Notes: generated from the letters alone by a model not told the origin. Shown: positions 51,445 to 60,461, numbered from the stretch's first letter. The stretch is 64,000 nucleotides of DNA from CAYYJR01 sp964472305 (GCA_964472305.1 CAYYJR010000008.1:62001-126000); one strand, 5' to 3'. Program-made: numbers and translations.

Positions 51445-53331
51445 ATGCTGCAGCGGGGCTTTTCTTCCCCGAAACTCGCCGAACCGGATTGTGCCTGCCT
51501 GTGCCGTGCGGCACAACAGGCACGTGGCGATATATTGCGTATGACCACCGCCGCCGGCTCCGGCCACCCCGGGGGGGCGCTTTCCTCGCTCGATATCTTC
51601 CTGCTGCTCTTCATGGGCGCCACCCTCACTCCCGCGCGCGATCGCATCGTCGTCAGCCATGGGCATACCGCCGCGGGCGTCTATGCCGCGCTGGCACAAT
51701 CCGGCTATTTCCCAGTCGACGAGGTTATTCCCCGCTTTCGCCGCTGCGGCACGCCCTTCGAGGGACATATCACCACCGCCGTGCCGGGCGTAGAATGGTC
51801 CGGCGGCAACCTGGGCCAGGGATTGTCCGTCGGCTGCGGCATGGCACTGGCTTGCCGGTTTACCGATCAGCACTACCACGTTTACGTCGTGCTCGGTGAC
51901 GGCGAACACCAGAAGGGGCAACTCGCGGAGGCGCAGCGTTTTGCGACGCATCATCGACTGGCGAACCTGACGGCGATCATCGACTGCAACGGCTTGCAGG
52001 CCACTGGCGCGACGCAGGCCATCATGATGCAGGACATCGCCGCCGAATACACCGTCCACGGCTGGCAGGTGCTGGAAACGGACGGGCATGATTTTCACGC
52101 GATGTATTCCGCGCTGCACCAAAGCCGTTTTGCTGACCGACCCACCGCCATTTTGGCGCGCACGGTAATGGGAAAAGGCGTCGCCTGCATCGAAGGACAA
52201 TATGCCTTTCATGGGCAGGTGCTGTCGGTAGAAGCCTGCCGGTCAGCACTGGACGAGATTGGCAACGGCACCGTACAATGGGCAGGCGAGGCGCCGGTGC
52301 CGCGAGGAACGCTCCCGGCGAATGATGACCGTGCGCCGGCGATGACCGACACCGGCACCCCGCGTTTGTATGCCGCCGGCGAGCGGGTAGCGAACCGAAC
52401 GGCCTGTGGGCAGGCGCTGGCCGATCTGGCCGCGCGCAATCCGCTGGTGGCGCTCGATTGCGACCTGGGCCCCTCGGTGAAACTCGATCTGCTGGCGGCC
52501 ATCGCACCGGAACGGGTGATCCAGTGCGGCATCCAGGAGCACCACACCGCCAGCCTAGCGGGCGGCTTGGCTACGTGCGGCGTGCACACCTTTTTTGCGG
52601 ATTTCGGCGTCTTCGCCATCGGGGAGACGTACAATCAGCAGCGGTTGAACGATATCAACCATGCGCCGGTGAAGCTGATCTGCACGCACTGCGGTCTCGA
52701 CGTGGGCGAGGATGGCAAAACCCACCAGTGCATCGACTATATCGGCCTGTTCGCCAACCTGTTCGGCTGGCAGCTCATTGTGCCCGCGGACGCGAACCAG
52801 ACCGACCGCGCGGTTCGGTATATGGCCGGAACGCCTGGGCCCGTGGCATTGGCCGTGGGACGGTCGGCCCTGCCCGTTCTCACCGATCCATCCGGCGCGC
52901 CGATCTTCACCGGTGATTATCGCTTCGAGTACGGGCGGGCGGACTGGCTGCGCGAGGGTGCGGACGGCGTAATCGTCACCTGCGGCACGCTGGCGGGCCG
53001 GGCGGTCGAGGCGGCCGACCGGTTACGCGCGGATGGTCTTGCCATCGGGGTGCTCAATATCAGTTGCCCGCTGGCGCTGGATCGTGAAGCGCTCCGAGAC
53101 GCCGCGGCCACCGGTCATGTGATCACCTATGAGGATCATCACGTACGCACCGGCCTGGGGGCACTGGTCGGCGCTTTCCTGGCCGAGGAAGGCTTGCCCT
53201 GTCTGTTCCGACGTTTGGGCATTATGCGCTACGGCGCATCGGGTGCGCCGGATGACCTGTATCGCATGCAGGGATTGGATGTCGAATCGCTGCGGGAACA
53301 GGTGCGGCGATCATTGGAGGTGGCGAGATGA
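51445..53331 (+). CDS. Transketolase, single-chain, 628 aa
   Basis: Thiamine diphosphate enzyme moving two-carbon units between sugar phosphates. The N-half has GSGHPGG and the ThDP-binding GDGEHQKGQLAEAQ...NG loop. A linker of about 40 residues (around 285-320, ending ERVANRTACG) follows. The C-half has the activating Glu in IQCGIQEHHTASLAGGLA and the ADFGVFAI strand. Many bacteria split these halves into two genes. ATG 51445 lies five codons after the stop of the LacI head, in the same frame; its own ribosome binding site is weak. It overlaps the next UroD-like gene by ATGA. Likely links the operon to the pentose phosphate pathway. It could also be a transketolase-like enzyme for an unusual sugar. 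Confidence 0.9.
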   Translation: MLQRGFSSPKLAEPDCACLCRAAQQARGDILRMTTAAGSGHPGGALSSLDIFLLLFMGATLTPARDRIVVSHGHTAAGVYAALAQSGYFPVDEVIPRFRRCGTPFEGHITTAVPGVEWSGGNLGQGLSVGCGMALACRFTDQHYHVYVVLGDGEHQKGQLAEAQRFATHHRLANLTAIIDCNGLQATGATQAIMMQDIAAEYTVHGWQVLETDGHDFHAMYSALHQSRFADRPTAILARTVMGKGVACIEGQYAFHGQVLSVEACRSALDEIGNGTVQWAGEAPVPRGTLPANDDRAPAMTDTGTPRLYAAGERVANRTACGQALADLAARNPLVALDCDLGPSVKLDLLAAIAPERVIQCGIQEHHTASLAGGLATCGVHTFFADFGVFAIGETYNQQRLNDINHAPVKLICTHCGLDVGEDGKTHQCIDYIGLFANLFGWQLIVPADANQTDRAVRYMAGTPGPVALAVGRSALPVLTDPSGAPIFTGDYRFEYGRADWLREGADGVIVTCGTLAGRAVEAADRLRADGLAIGVLNISCPLALDREALRDAAATGHVITYEDHHVRTGLGALVGAFLAEEGLPCLFRRLGIMRYGASGAPDDLYRMQGLDVESLREQVRRSLEVAR

Positions 53332-54464
53332 CGACCGTATCGCTGACGAACCGGCTGATCCGCTCGCAAGAGCGCATCCGCGCCGCATTCGCGCTGGCAG
53401 ACCCGGTCGAGCCGCCGGTGATCGTCTGGCCGCTGCACTACATTGTCTTCGGCACTGCGCCGGAGAAGTTGCCGGTTGATTTATTCGACAGTCCGGCGCG
53501 CCTACTGGATTTCCAGCAGCGCCTGTGCGACGCGCACCTGGCGGCGCTGGATGACGATTTCATCCCCTACCTGACCCCGTATTACGGCACCGGGGTGCTG
53601 GCGTCGGCGTTCGGGGTGGCAACGCACTTCGCTCCGGGCCGCGACCCCTCGGCAGGCGAACCGATCATCAGCACGCCGGCAGACGCCGTGCGCCTGCGGA
53701 TGCCTGACCCCGAGCGTGATGGCCTGATGCCGCGGGTGCTGGAGACGGCGGCCTACATGCGCGATCACGGCATTTATCCGGTGGCGCTGACTGACTCGCA
53801 AAGCCCGCTGGACGAACTGGTGCTGATGATTGGTCACGAGCGATTGTACCTGTGGATGTATGACGAGCCGGCACTGGTGCACGATCTGCTGACCCTGGTC
53901 ACCGATGCCTTAATCGCCTGGGTACAAACGCAGAAGACGGTTACCGGCGAGGCACTGGATGAATGCCGCGGCGAGCAAGGCGTGTGGATTCCGCCGCCGT
54001 GCGGGGTATGGATCGCTGATGACGAGGCGGTGAACCTGCCGGCATACCTGTACGAAGAGTTCCTCGCGCCGCAGTACGCGCGCCTTTTCCGCGCGTTCGG
54101 CGGCGGCGTGCTGCACTTCTGCGGCAATGGCGCTCACCTGGGGCTGGTCATCCGGCATATCGACGGACTGCGCGCGGTCAACACCGGTCCGATGGGCTGT
54201 CCCGGCAACTTCGCCGCCCTCCAGCAGGCGCTGGGTGGGCAGGTCCCGATGATCTATCAGGAGTTGTCGCCCGCGGAGCCGGAAGCCTATTACCGAGACC
54301 TGATCGGTCAGATCGATCTGCGCGGCGTGGTCATCGCGCCGCAGGTGACCGACCGCGTGGCCGGCGGCCCTGACGGCGGCTTTACCGAGGTCACGCAAGA
54401 GCGTGAGGAGGCGGCGGCGCGGATATACACGGCAATCACGCAAGCGATTGCACTCAAAGCATAA
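53328..54464 (+). CDS. UroD-like family protein, HxCG-type, 378 aa
   Basis: UroD-superfamily TIM barrel. His263 and Cys265 in VLHFCGNGAHLG form the zinc-type motif; the later region (MIYQELSPAEPEAYYRDLIG) differs from the other members, and no third thiol is obvious. N-terminal HemE signatures are absent. It overlaps the transketolase by ATGA and is followed by the isomerase after 12 bases, so it is tightly built into the operon. A role on a sugar-derived acid or methyl donor is inferred from neighbours only. Confidence 0.85.
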   Translation: MTTVSLTNRLIRSQERIRAAFALADPVEPPVIVWPLHYIVFGTAPEKLPVDLFDSPARLLDFQQRLCDAHLAALDDDFIPYLTPYYGTGVLASAFGVATHFAPGRDPSAGEPIISTPADAVRLRMPDPERDGLMPRVLETAAYMRDHGIYPVALTDSQSPLDELVLMIGHERLYLWMYDEPALVHDLLTLVTDALIAWVQTQKTVTGEALDECRGEQGVWIPPPCGVWIADDEAVNLPAYLYEEFLAPQYARLFRAFGGGVLHFCGNGAHLGLVIRHIDGLRAVNTGPMGCPGNFAALQQALGGQVPMIYQELSPAEPEAYYRDLIGQIDLRGVVIAPQVTDRVAGGPDGGFTEVTQEREEAAARIYTAITQAIALKA

Positions 54465-54476
54465 ACGGAGGCCATT

Positions 54477-55877
54477 ATGGTAAAAATCGGCTTTATTCCC
54501 ACGAACTGGGATGCCTGGGATGCCTGCAAATGGGCGGGCAAGATGCGTGACCGCTGCGTGACGGCGCTGGCGGATGTGCCCGGTTTGGAACTGGTCACCC
54601 CGCCGAAAGAGCTGACCGGCGACGGCTGCGTCAACGATGTACCGCAGGCGAAGGCCGTGCTGGAACTGTTCCAGCGCGAAGGCGTGCAGGGCATTCTCCT
54701 GGGCAACATGACCTTCGGGCACGAGGTTTCCGCCGTCGGCACGCTGGTCAACGGCCTTTCGCCGGAATTTCCCATTCTGCACTTCTGCACGCGCAGCGGG
54801 CCAATCGAGAACGGCTTGCGCTCCACCGATACCTGGTGCGGACAGTTTATGACCACTTCGGCGCTCAAACGGCGCGGTCGCAAATTCGTGCACCTGCACA
54901 CGTGCAATCCGGAAGATGCCTGCTTTGCGGAGGCCGTCAGCGTCTTCACCCGCGCCGTCAATGCCGTCTCCACGTTCCGACGGGCGAAATTCGGCCTGCT
55001 CGGGCAACGCCCGCAGCTCTTCGAGTCGCAGGCTTTCAGCGAGCAGGCAATGCAAAAACGGTTCGGGCAGATGGTGGTGCCGATCAATATCGACGAAGTG
55101 TACGACGCGATGGATGCTGTCACGGCGGATGATCCGGAGGTGCAGCAGACGCTCGAAGAGATTCGGACCGGCTACGAGATGTGCGAAACCACCGCGGATG
55201 CACAGATCAACATGGCTCGCTATGAAGTCGCGCTCCGGCGGCTGGCGAAGACGCTGGACATCAATGCCATGGCGGTTACCTGCTGGACGGGCGTGCAGCG
55301 ACGCTACGGCATTTCGCTGTGCTCCACCTTCGGCCGCCTCAACGACAAAGGGCTGATTACCGCGTGCGAGTCCGATCTACTCGGTGCCGTCTCGATGTGG
55401 GCGGTCTACCAGGCCGGACTCGCGCAGACGAAACCGCACTTCATCGACTGGACCGACCTGCACCCCACCGAGCCGAACGTCTGGCTGGCCTGGCACTGCG
55501 GCAACGCACCGCCCAGCGCGTGCACTGAAGGCTGCACGCCGAAAATGTATCGCAACGAACGCCTGATCCAGTGGGTGCCGAACTGCTACGGCACGGGCGA
55601 ATTCCCGCTCAAACCCGGCCCGGTCACCTGCGCGCGCCTGGTCGAATACGACGGCAATTACACGATGTTCTTCGGTTCCGGCGAGGTAGTGGACATGCCG
55701 CCGTTTACCCGCGGCTCGTATGGTTGGGTGAAAGTCAACGATGTCTTCGACTGGGAAGACAAGCTGGTCGAGCATGGCATCATCCACCACGGCACGCTGA
55801 TTCACGACGCGAAGGTCGCCGACGCGCTCGAACTGTTCTGCAAGTTCCTGGACATCGAAGCAGTGAGAGGGGCCTGA
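54477..55877 (+). CDS. L-fucose/L-arabinose isomerase-like protein, 466 aa
   Basis: Aldose-ketose isomerase of the FucI/AraA superfamily. The likely Mn2+ ligands are Glu298 (ACESDLLGAVSMW), Asp324 (FIDWTDL) and His340 (LAWHCGNAPP), as in FucI. The N-terminal Rossmann-like region (MVKIGFIPTNWDAWDACKW) carries GVQGILLGNMTFG. It is shorter than FucI (about 590), so its substrate may be different, for example a rare pentose or a branched sugar. GGAGG precedes the ATG. Central gene of the operon. Confidence 0.88.
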   Translation: MVKIGFIPTNWDAWDACKWAGKMRDRCVTALADVPGLELVTPPKELTGDGCVNDVPQAKAVLELFQREGVQGILLGNMTFGHEVSAVGTLVNGLSPEFPILHFCTRSGPIENGLRSTDTWCGQFMTTSALKRRGRKFVHLHTCNPEDACFAEAVSVFTRAVNAVSTFRRAKFGLLGQRPQLFESQAFSEQAMQKRFGQMVVPINIDEVYDAMDAVTADDPEVQQTLEEIRTGYEMCETTADAQINMARYEVALRRLAKTLDINAMAVTCWTGVQRRYGISLCSTFGRLNDKGLITACESDLLGAVSMWAVYQAGLAQTKPHFIDWTDLHPTEPNVWLAWHCGNAPPSACTEGCTPKMYRNERLIQWVPNCYGTGEFPLKPGPVTCARLVEYDGNYTMFFGSGEVVDMPPFTRGSYGWVKVNDVFDWEDKLVEHGIIHHGTLIHDAKVADALELFCKFLDIEAVRGA

Positions 55878-55878
55878 G

Positions 55879-56958
55879 ATGTGGCGTCACGTCATGACGG
55901 ACTGGGGACAGTTCCGCCGCGAAGATATTTCGGTGCCTGTCCCCGGCGCGGGCGAGGTGCTGCTCAAGGTGGCGCGGGTGGGCGTGTGCGGCTCGGACCT
56001 GGCGATCATCCACGGCAAGCATCCCTACGCGCGCCCACCGTTGGTACTGGGACACGAAGTATCCGGCATTGTCGCCGCGCAAGGGCCGGATGGCGCCGGG
56101 CCGCCGGTGGGCACGCGGGTGACGGTGATCCCGCACCTGGTCTGCGGGACGTGCCGCGCCTGCCGGGCGCAGCGGTATAACCTGTGCAATACCCTCAAAT
56201 GCATCGGCGCACAGGCGGATGGCGCGCATGCGGAATACCTGGTCATGCCGGCGGAAATGGTGTTGCCTATTCCGGACGGCATGTCGCTGGCCGACGCGGC
56301 CATGGTCGAGCCGGCGGCGGTCGCCTACCACGGCATCAACCGCACCGGCATATTGCCGGACGACCGCGTGCTTGTCATCGGCGCCGGGCCGATCGGCGCC
56401 TTTGCGCTGCAATCGGCAAAGGCACTGGGGGCCAAAGCAGTCTATGTGGCCGACCTGTTGGACTCCCGGTTGGCGCTGGCGGAACAACTCGGCGCCGACG
56501 GTACGATCAATACCGCACGGGAATCGCTGGCGGACGGCTTGACACGCCTGCTCGGCGACGCTAAGGCGGTCGATGTCTTCGCCGACTGCGTGGGCGGCGC
56601 CGGCGTCGTCCTCGATCAGTGCATCGCCCTCGCCAACCGCGGCAGCCGCATTGTCATGCTCGGCGTGCTCGGGACGGAATACCAGTTGCCGCACCTGCCG
56701 GACTTCGTCGAGCACGAACTCACGCTTTTCGGCACCACCATGTATACCCCGCGGGATTATCGCGACGTGCTGGCGCTCATCACCGCTGGTCAGATCCGCA
56801 CCGAAGGCATCATCACCCATCGCTACCCGCTGGAGTGTGCGCCTGAGGTGATCGCGGCTATCGACGCCCATCGCGATCGCTATTTCAAAGTGCTGCTGGT
56901 AAGCAATGTGACGGATATTCCACCCTTTGGAGAGGAGATCCTGAATGAACTCACGTGA
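55879..56958 (+). CDS. Zinc-dependent medium-chain dehydrogenase (sorbitol/idonate/threonine type), 359 aa
   Basis: NAD-type alcohol dehydrogenase. The catalytic zinc ligands are Cys37 (VCGSD) and GHE; the structural zinc cysteines are in CGTCRACRAQRYNLC. VIGAGPIGAFALQ is the Rossmann loop, with Asp at the end of the second strand (VYVAD) favouring NAD+. It probably oxidises a polyol or sugar acid. It starts two bases after the isomerase stop and overlaps the next UroD-like gene by 14 bases. Confidence 0.92.
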   Translation: MWRHVMTDWGQFRREDISVPVPGAGEVLLKVARVGVCGSDLAIIHGKHPYARPPLVLGHEVSGIVAAQGPDGAGPPVGTRVTVIPHLVCGTCRACRAQRYNLCNTLKCIGAQADGAHAEYLVMPAEMVLPIPDGMSLADAAMVEPAAVAYHGINRTGILPDDRVLVIGAGPIGAFALQSAKALGAKAVYVADLLDSRLALAEQLGADGTINTARESLADGLTRLLGDAKAVDVFADCVGGAGVVLDQCIALANRGSRIVMLGVLGTEYQLPHLPDFVEHELTLFGTTMYTPRDYRDVLALITAGQIRTEGIITHRYPLECAPEVIAAIDAHRDRYFKVLLVSNVTDIPPFGEEILNELT

Positions 56959-58096
56959 ACGCTTCCTGGCGACCACCCGTTTTCAACCGGTGGACCGGGC
57001 GTTTCTGCTCCATCCCTGGTGCTGGACGGAAACGCTGGCCCGGTGGCACACGGAGGGATTACCGGCTGACGCAAGCCTTGGGCAGTACTTCGGCACCGAT
57101 GCCGAAGGCTACGCGCCAGTGCAGATGCAGGGACGGTATGGGCCGCACCTGCTGCCACCGCTGGAGCCGCAAGTGCTTGCCGAAACAGATACGTATCGCA
57201 TCGTGCGTGACGAGGAAGGCAATACCATCCGGCTGTTCAAGGACGATCCGCAGCAATCCATGCCCGAATGGATCGCGTATCCCATGAAGGACCGGACGGA
57301 TTGGGAAACACGTATCAAGCCGCGTTTCAACGCGCAGGCGCCGGGGCGCTGTCCGCAAGGCGACGAACTGGAAGCCTATGCCGGCGCGGTGCGCGAGCGC
57401 GATTATCCACTCGGTCTGTGGGCCGGCTCCTTTTACGGCTGGCCGCGCAGCCTGCTGGGCGTCGAAACCATATCTGTGCTGTTCTATGATGACCCGGCAT
57501 TGATCCGCGAGATGTGCGAGCATCTCGCCGACTTCGTCATCGAGACAATCACGCCGATGCTGGAAAAGGTGCAATTCGACTACGCCTTCATCTGGGAGGA
57601 CATGGCCGGCAAGGCGGGACCGTTGTGCTCGCCGGCTACGTATCGCGAGTTCTGCCTCCCGCCGCTCAAGCGCGTGGTATCGCTGCTCCGAAAGCACGGC
57701 ATCGAGAACATCATCGTCGACAGTGACGGCAACAACGACGTGCTGATTCCGCTGTGGCTGGAGGCGGGGGTGAACGGCTTGCGTCCCTTCGAGATTGCCG
57801 CGAACAGCGACCCGGTGCGGACGCGCCGCGAATACCCCGACCTGATCATCCAGGGGGGCATCGACAAGCGCGCGCTGGCGCACGATGCGGAGACTATCGA
57901 CCGCGAAGTGCTCTCGAAGGTCCCCTGGCTCTGCCTGCAAGGCGGGTATTTCCCGCAGGTGGATCACCTCGTGCCACCGGATGTCTCGCTGGCGAATTAT
58001 ACATATTACTCGCGACTACTGCGCCAGGTCGTGGAGGACCCGGAGCGTTATCTGCATGAGGCGCGCTGGCGTGGATGCTGGCAGGAGTCGCATTGA
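56945..58096 (+). CDS. UroD-like family protein, SDG-type, 383 aa
   Basis: Opens with MNSRERFLATTRFQPVDRA. The HxCG position reads IIVDSDGNNDVL, so both zinc residues are lost. The strand WEDMAGKAGPLCSPATY and the C-terminus GGYFPQVDHLVPPDV with NYTYYSRLLRQ match the 11700 protein and define the SDG subclass. It starts inside the end of the dehydrogenase gene, so it is probably translated by coupling. The partner of the HxCG-type gene that follows after 34 bases. Reaction unknown. Confidence 0.85.
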   Translation: MNSRERFLATTRFQPVDRAFLLHPWCWTETLARWHTEGLPADASLGQYFGTDAEGYAPVQMQGRYGPHLLPPLEPQVLAETDTYRIVRDEEGNTIRLFKDDPQQSMPEWIAYPMKDRTDWETRIKPRFNAQAPGRCPQGDELEAYAGAVRERDYPLGLWAGSFYGWPRSLLGVETISVLFYDDPALIREMCEHLADFVIETITPMLEKVQFDYAFIWEDMAGKAGPLCSPATYREFCLPPLKRVVSLLRKHGIENIIVDSDGNNDVLIPLWLEAGVNGLRPFEIAANSDPVRTRREYPDLIIQGGIDKRALAHDAETIDREVLSKVPWLCLQGGYFPQVDHLVPPDVSLANYTYYSRLLRQVVEDPERYLHEARWRGCWQESH

Positions 58097-58130
58097 TCCC
58101 CTCGCCGACCAGCGAAATGGTGGTGGCATC

Positions 58131-59273
58131 ATGACCCATCGTGAGCGTGTTATTACAGCCTTGAACCATGAGGAACCCGACCGCGTGCCCCGCGACCTGG
58201 GCGGGAGCGTGGTTACCTCGATTGCGCTCACCACGTATCGAGATTTGCGCCAGCACCTCGGTCTGCCTGACATCGAGCCGCGCGTGATGGAGACCGTGCA
58301 ACAGATCGCTTTCGTCGATGACGACGTGCTGGACGCGCTGGACCTGGACGTGGTTCCGCTTTTCGCCAATCCACCGGCACAGTCGACCATCATCCGCACC
58401 GAGCCTGACGGCGGATTGGCCTTTGAGGATGACTTCGGCGCCACCTTGCGCAAACCGCCGGGGTGCCGGTATTTCGACTGGTGCGAGTTTCCACTCCGAG
58501 AGGCTGCTCTGGACGCGCTCAATAGCCTTCCCTGGCCCGACCCGGACGATCCCGCGCGCTGGGCGGGATTGCGCGCGCGCGCACTGGCGCTGCGCGCATC
58601 CACCGACCGCGCCATCTTCGGCATGGCCCCGTGCGGGCACGATCTGTTCAATCAGTGGTTCCGCGTACGCGGCATGGGTGCGGCGCTGGAAGATCTGTTG
58701 CTCAATGAAGAGGTGGCGGAAGCGTTTTTCGACCGCCTGCTCGACACCATCCTGCGCGCGCACACGCACTTCCTCGACGCGGTGGGCGACTTGATCGACG
58801 TGCATTTCACCGCCGACGATGTGAGCGGACAGTCCGGACCACTCATCTCGCCCGCGCTTTACCGGCGGCTTATCAAACCGCGACAGGCACGGATTATCGC
58901 GCTGATCAAAGCGAAGACGAAGGCGAAAGTCTTCTACCACTCCTGCGGCGCAGTCCGCGAGTTCATCCCCGACCTGATCGAGATAGGCGTCGATATCCTC
59001 AATCCCGTACAGGTCTCCGCCGCCGGCATGGACACCGCGGCGCTCAAACGGGAATACGGTGCGCATCTCTCCTTCTGGGGCGGTGGGTGCGACACCCAGC
59101 ACGTGTTGCCGTTCGGCACGCCGGCGGAAGTGCGCGCCGAGGCATGCCAACGGCTACGCGATCTGGCGCCCGGCGGCGGCTTCGTCTTTAATCCGGTGCA
59201 CAACATCCAACCCGGCGTGCCGGTGAGCAACATCCTGGCGATGTTTGAAGCAGCGCAGTCCGCTTGGACGTAG
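58131..59273 (+). CDS. UroD-like family protein, HxCG-type, 380 aa
   Basis: MTHRERVITALNHEEPDRVP is the family opening. His270 and Cys272 sit in FYHSCGAVREFIPDL; an extra Cys320 lies in WGGGCDTQHVLPFGTP and a His357 in NPVHNIQPGVP, close to where methyltransferase members have their third ligand. This is the most complete zinc-site candidate of the six. Gly-rich PGGGFVFNPVHN matches uncharacterised methyltransferase-like UroD proteins. In-frame sequence upstream of 58131 is part of the neighbour. Last gene of the operon; about 60 bases later a separate gene begins. Confidence 0.87.
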   Translation: MTHRERVITALNHEEPDRVPRDLGGSVVTSIALTTYRDLRQHLGLPDIEPRVMETVQQIAFVDDDVLDALDLDVVPLFANPPAQSTIIRTEPDGGLAFEDDFGATLRKPPGCRYFDWCEFPLREAALDALNSLPWPDPDDPARWAGLRARALALRASTDRAIFGMAPCGHDLFNQWFRVRGMGAALEDLLLNEEVAEAFFDRLLDTILRAHTHFLDAVGDLIDVHFTADDVSGQSGPLISPALYRRLIKPRQARIIALIKAKTKAKVFYHSCGAVREFIPDLIEIGVDILNPVQVSAAGMDTAALKREYGAHLSFWGGGCDTQHVLPFGTPAEVRAEACQRLRDLAPGGGFVFNPVHNIQPGVPVSNILAMFEAAQSAWT

Positions 59274-59304
59274 CACGGTAAAACCACGGTTTGCCCCGCT
59301 ATGG

Positions 59305-59310
59305 TACAAT
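59305..59310 (+). promoter_or_regulatory. Candidate -10 element for the 59334 gene
   Basis: TACAAT preceded by GG, 24 bases before ATG 59334. No -35 at normal distance. Confidence 0.4.
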
Positions 59311-59333
59311 AGCGCCGGAGGCAGGAGCATTCC

Positions 59334-60215
59334 ATGCGACATTCACGACGAAAGCTGCTCTGGGGCGCGGCGCTGGCCATCGCGGTGGCGGTGTGGTGGT
59401 GGCATCCGTGGTCGCGCATCACCATCCGGGAGAAAATTAACCCCCTCGACGGCGCGGTGATGGTGTGGGTGCCCGCCGGCACCTTCAACATGGGCACCAG
59501 CGACGGCGATTTGCTGCTCTGGTCTCGGCAACATGGCTGGTGGGCGCTGGGGGAGATGTGGCTGGCGGTGCTCACGCGGCGGCTCGACCGCTATGCGAGC
59601 GAACGTCCCGCGCATCCCGTCTTTCTGGACGGGTACTGGCTCTACAAGGACGAGGTGACGGTGGCGCAATACCGCCGCTTCTGCCGCGCGACGGGCCGCG
59701 CGATGCCGAAGAAGCCTCCGTGGGGTTGGCGGGACACGTACCCGATCGTCAACGTCTCCTGGTTCGACGCCGCCGCCTACGCAAAGTGGGCGGGCGCGGC
59801 GCTGCCCAGCGAAGCGCAATGGGAAAAAGCGGCGCGGGGGACGGACGAGCGGCTCTTTCCCTGGGGTAACGCCTGGGAGGCCGGCAAGTGCGCGAACTAC
59901 GATAATTCCAGTGGCAGCGTGCATCCGGTCGGCAGCTTCCAGGCGGACATCAGCCCCTATGGCGCGCAGGATCTGGCGGGGAATGCCTTGGAGAGGTGCG
60001 CGGACTGGTATGATGAGGGGTATTACCGCCATGCGCCCCGCCGCAATCCGACGGGCCCGTCAACGGGCACATACCGGGTGGTGCGGGGCAATAGTTGGTA
60101 CAGTAGCTGGTACGATAGCGACTTCCGCTGCGCGTATCGCTACTTCACCCTCCCGGACAGCCACTGGAACATCAACGGGTTCCGTTGCGTCTCCTTCTCG
60201 CCGGGACCGAAATGA
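59334..60215 (+). CDS. Membrane-anchored formylglycine-enzyme-like (SUMF1) protein, 293 aa
   Basis: Signal anchor LLWGAALAIAVAVWWWHPW, then the FGE-sulfatase domain: VWVPAGTFNMGTSDGD, DEVTVAQYRRFCRATG, PIVNVSWFDAAAYAKWAG, LPSEAQWEKAARG and NGFRCVSF. The catalytic cysteines of true formylglycine-generating enzymes are missing: the segment is GNSWYSSWYDSDFRCAYRY and the usual GNVWEWC reads GNALERCADW. It is therefore probably a binding or structural paralogue. It could act on surface components beside the ceramidase-like protein. Confidence 0.85.
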   Translation: MRHSRRKLLWGAALAIAVAVWWWHPWSRITIREKINPLDGAVMVWVPAGTFNMGTSDGDLLLWSRQHGWWALGEMWLAVLTRRLDRYASERPAHPVFLDGYWLYKDEVTVAQYRRFCRATGRAMPKKPPWGWRDTYPIVNVSWFDAAAYAKWAGAALPSEAQWEKAARGTDERLFPWGNAWEAGKCANYDNSSGSVHPVGSFQADISPYGAQDLAGNALERCADWYDEGYYRHAPRRNPTGPSTGTYRVVRGNSWYSSWYDSDFRCAYRYFTLPDSHWNINGFRCVSFSPGPK

Positions 60216-60233
60216 CCCCATGCCCCTCCCGGC

Positions 60234-60324
60234 GGTTGAGTAGGGCCGCAGGCCCGTATCGAAACCCCGGCGTGCAAGCGCAAGGCGGCGTGGTTTCGAT
60301 ACGGATCTGCGATCCTACTCAACC
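60234..60324. repeat. REP-like long hairpin element
   Basis: Two nested inverted repeats: outer arms 60234-60244 with 60314-60324 (11 bases, perfect) and inner arms 60255-60266 with 60292-60303 (12 bases, perfect). The inner arm contains GGTTTCGATACG and the outer CCTACTCAACC, as in REP-like elements known to me from actinobacteria. A partial extra copy of the outer arm follows at about 60329-60344. May also end transcription of the 59334 gene. Confidence 0.75.
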
Positions 60325-60461
60325 ACCGGCTACTCAACCACGGAGGGCGCGGGCTACGCTGCTACCGACTCAACCACTGTCTGATGATGATGTGATCCGT
60401 ATACCCCGCCAACTCTTCACTGAGTGATGCCTGTCTCAATGCATTTGCGGCCAGGGCGATG

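Noticed and set aside
57885..58130. Upstream extension of the 58131 gene
   Set aside because: It lies within the 3' part of the previous UroD-like gene; MTHRERV is the normal family start.
1..59273. Calling the UroD-like genes hemE (haem biosynthesis)
   Set aside because: None shows the HemE RQAGR-type N-terminus or its catalytic Asp context, and several occur as paired paralogues in a sugar operon.
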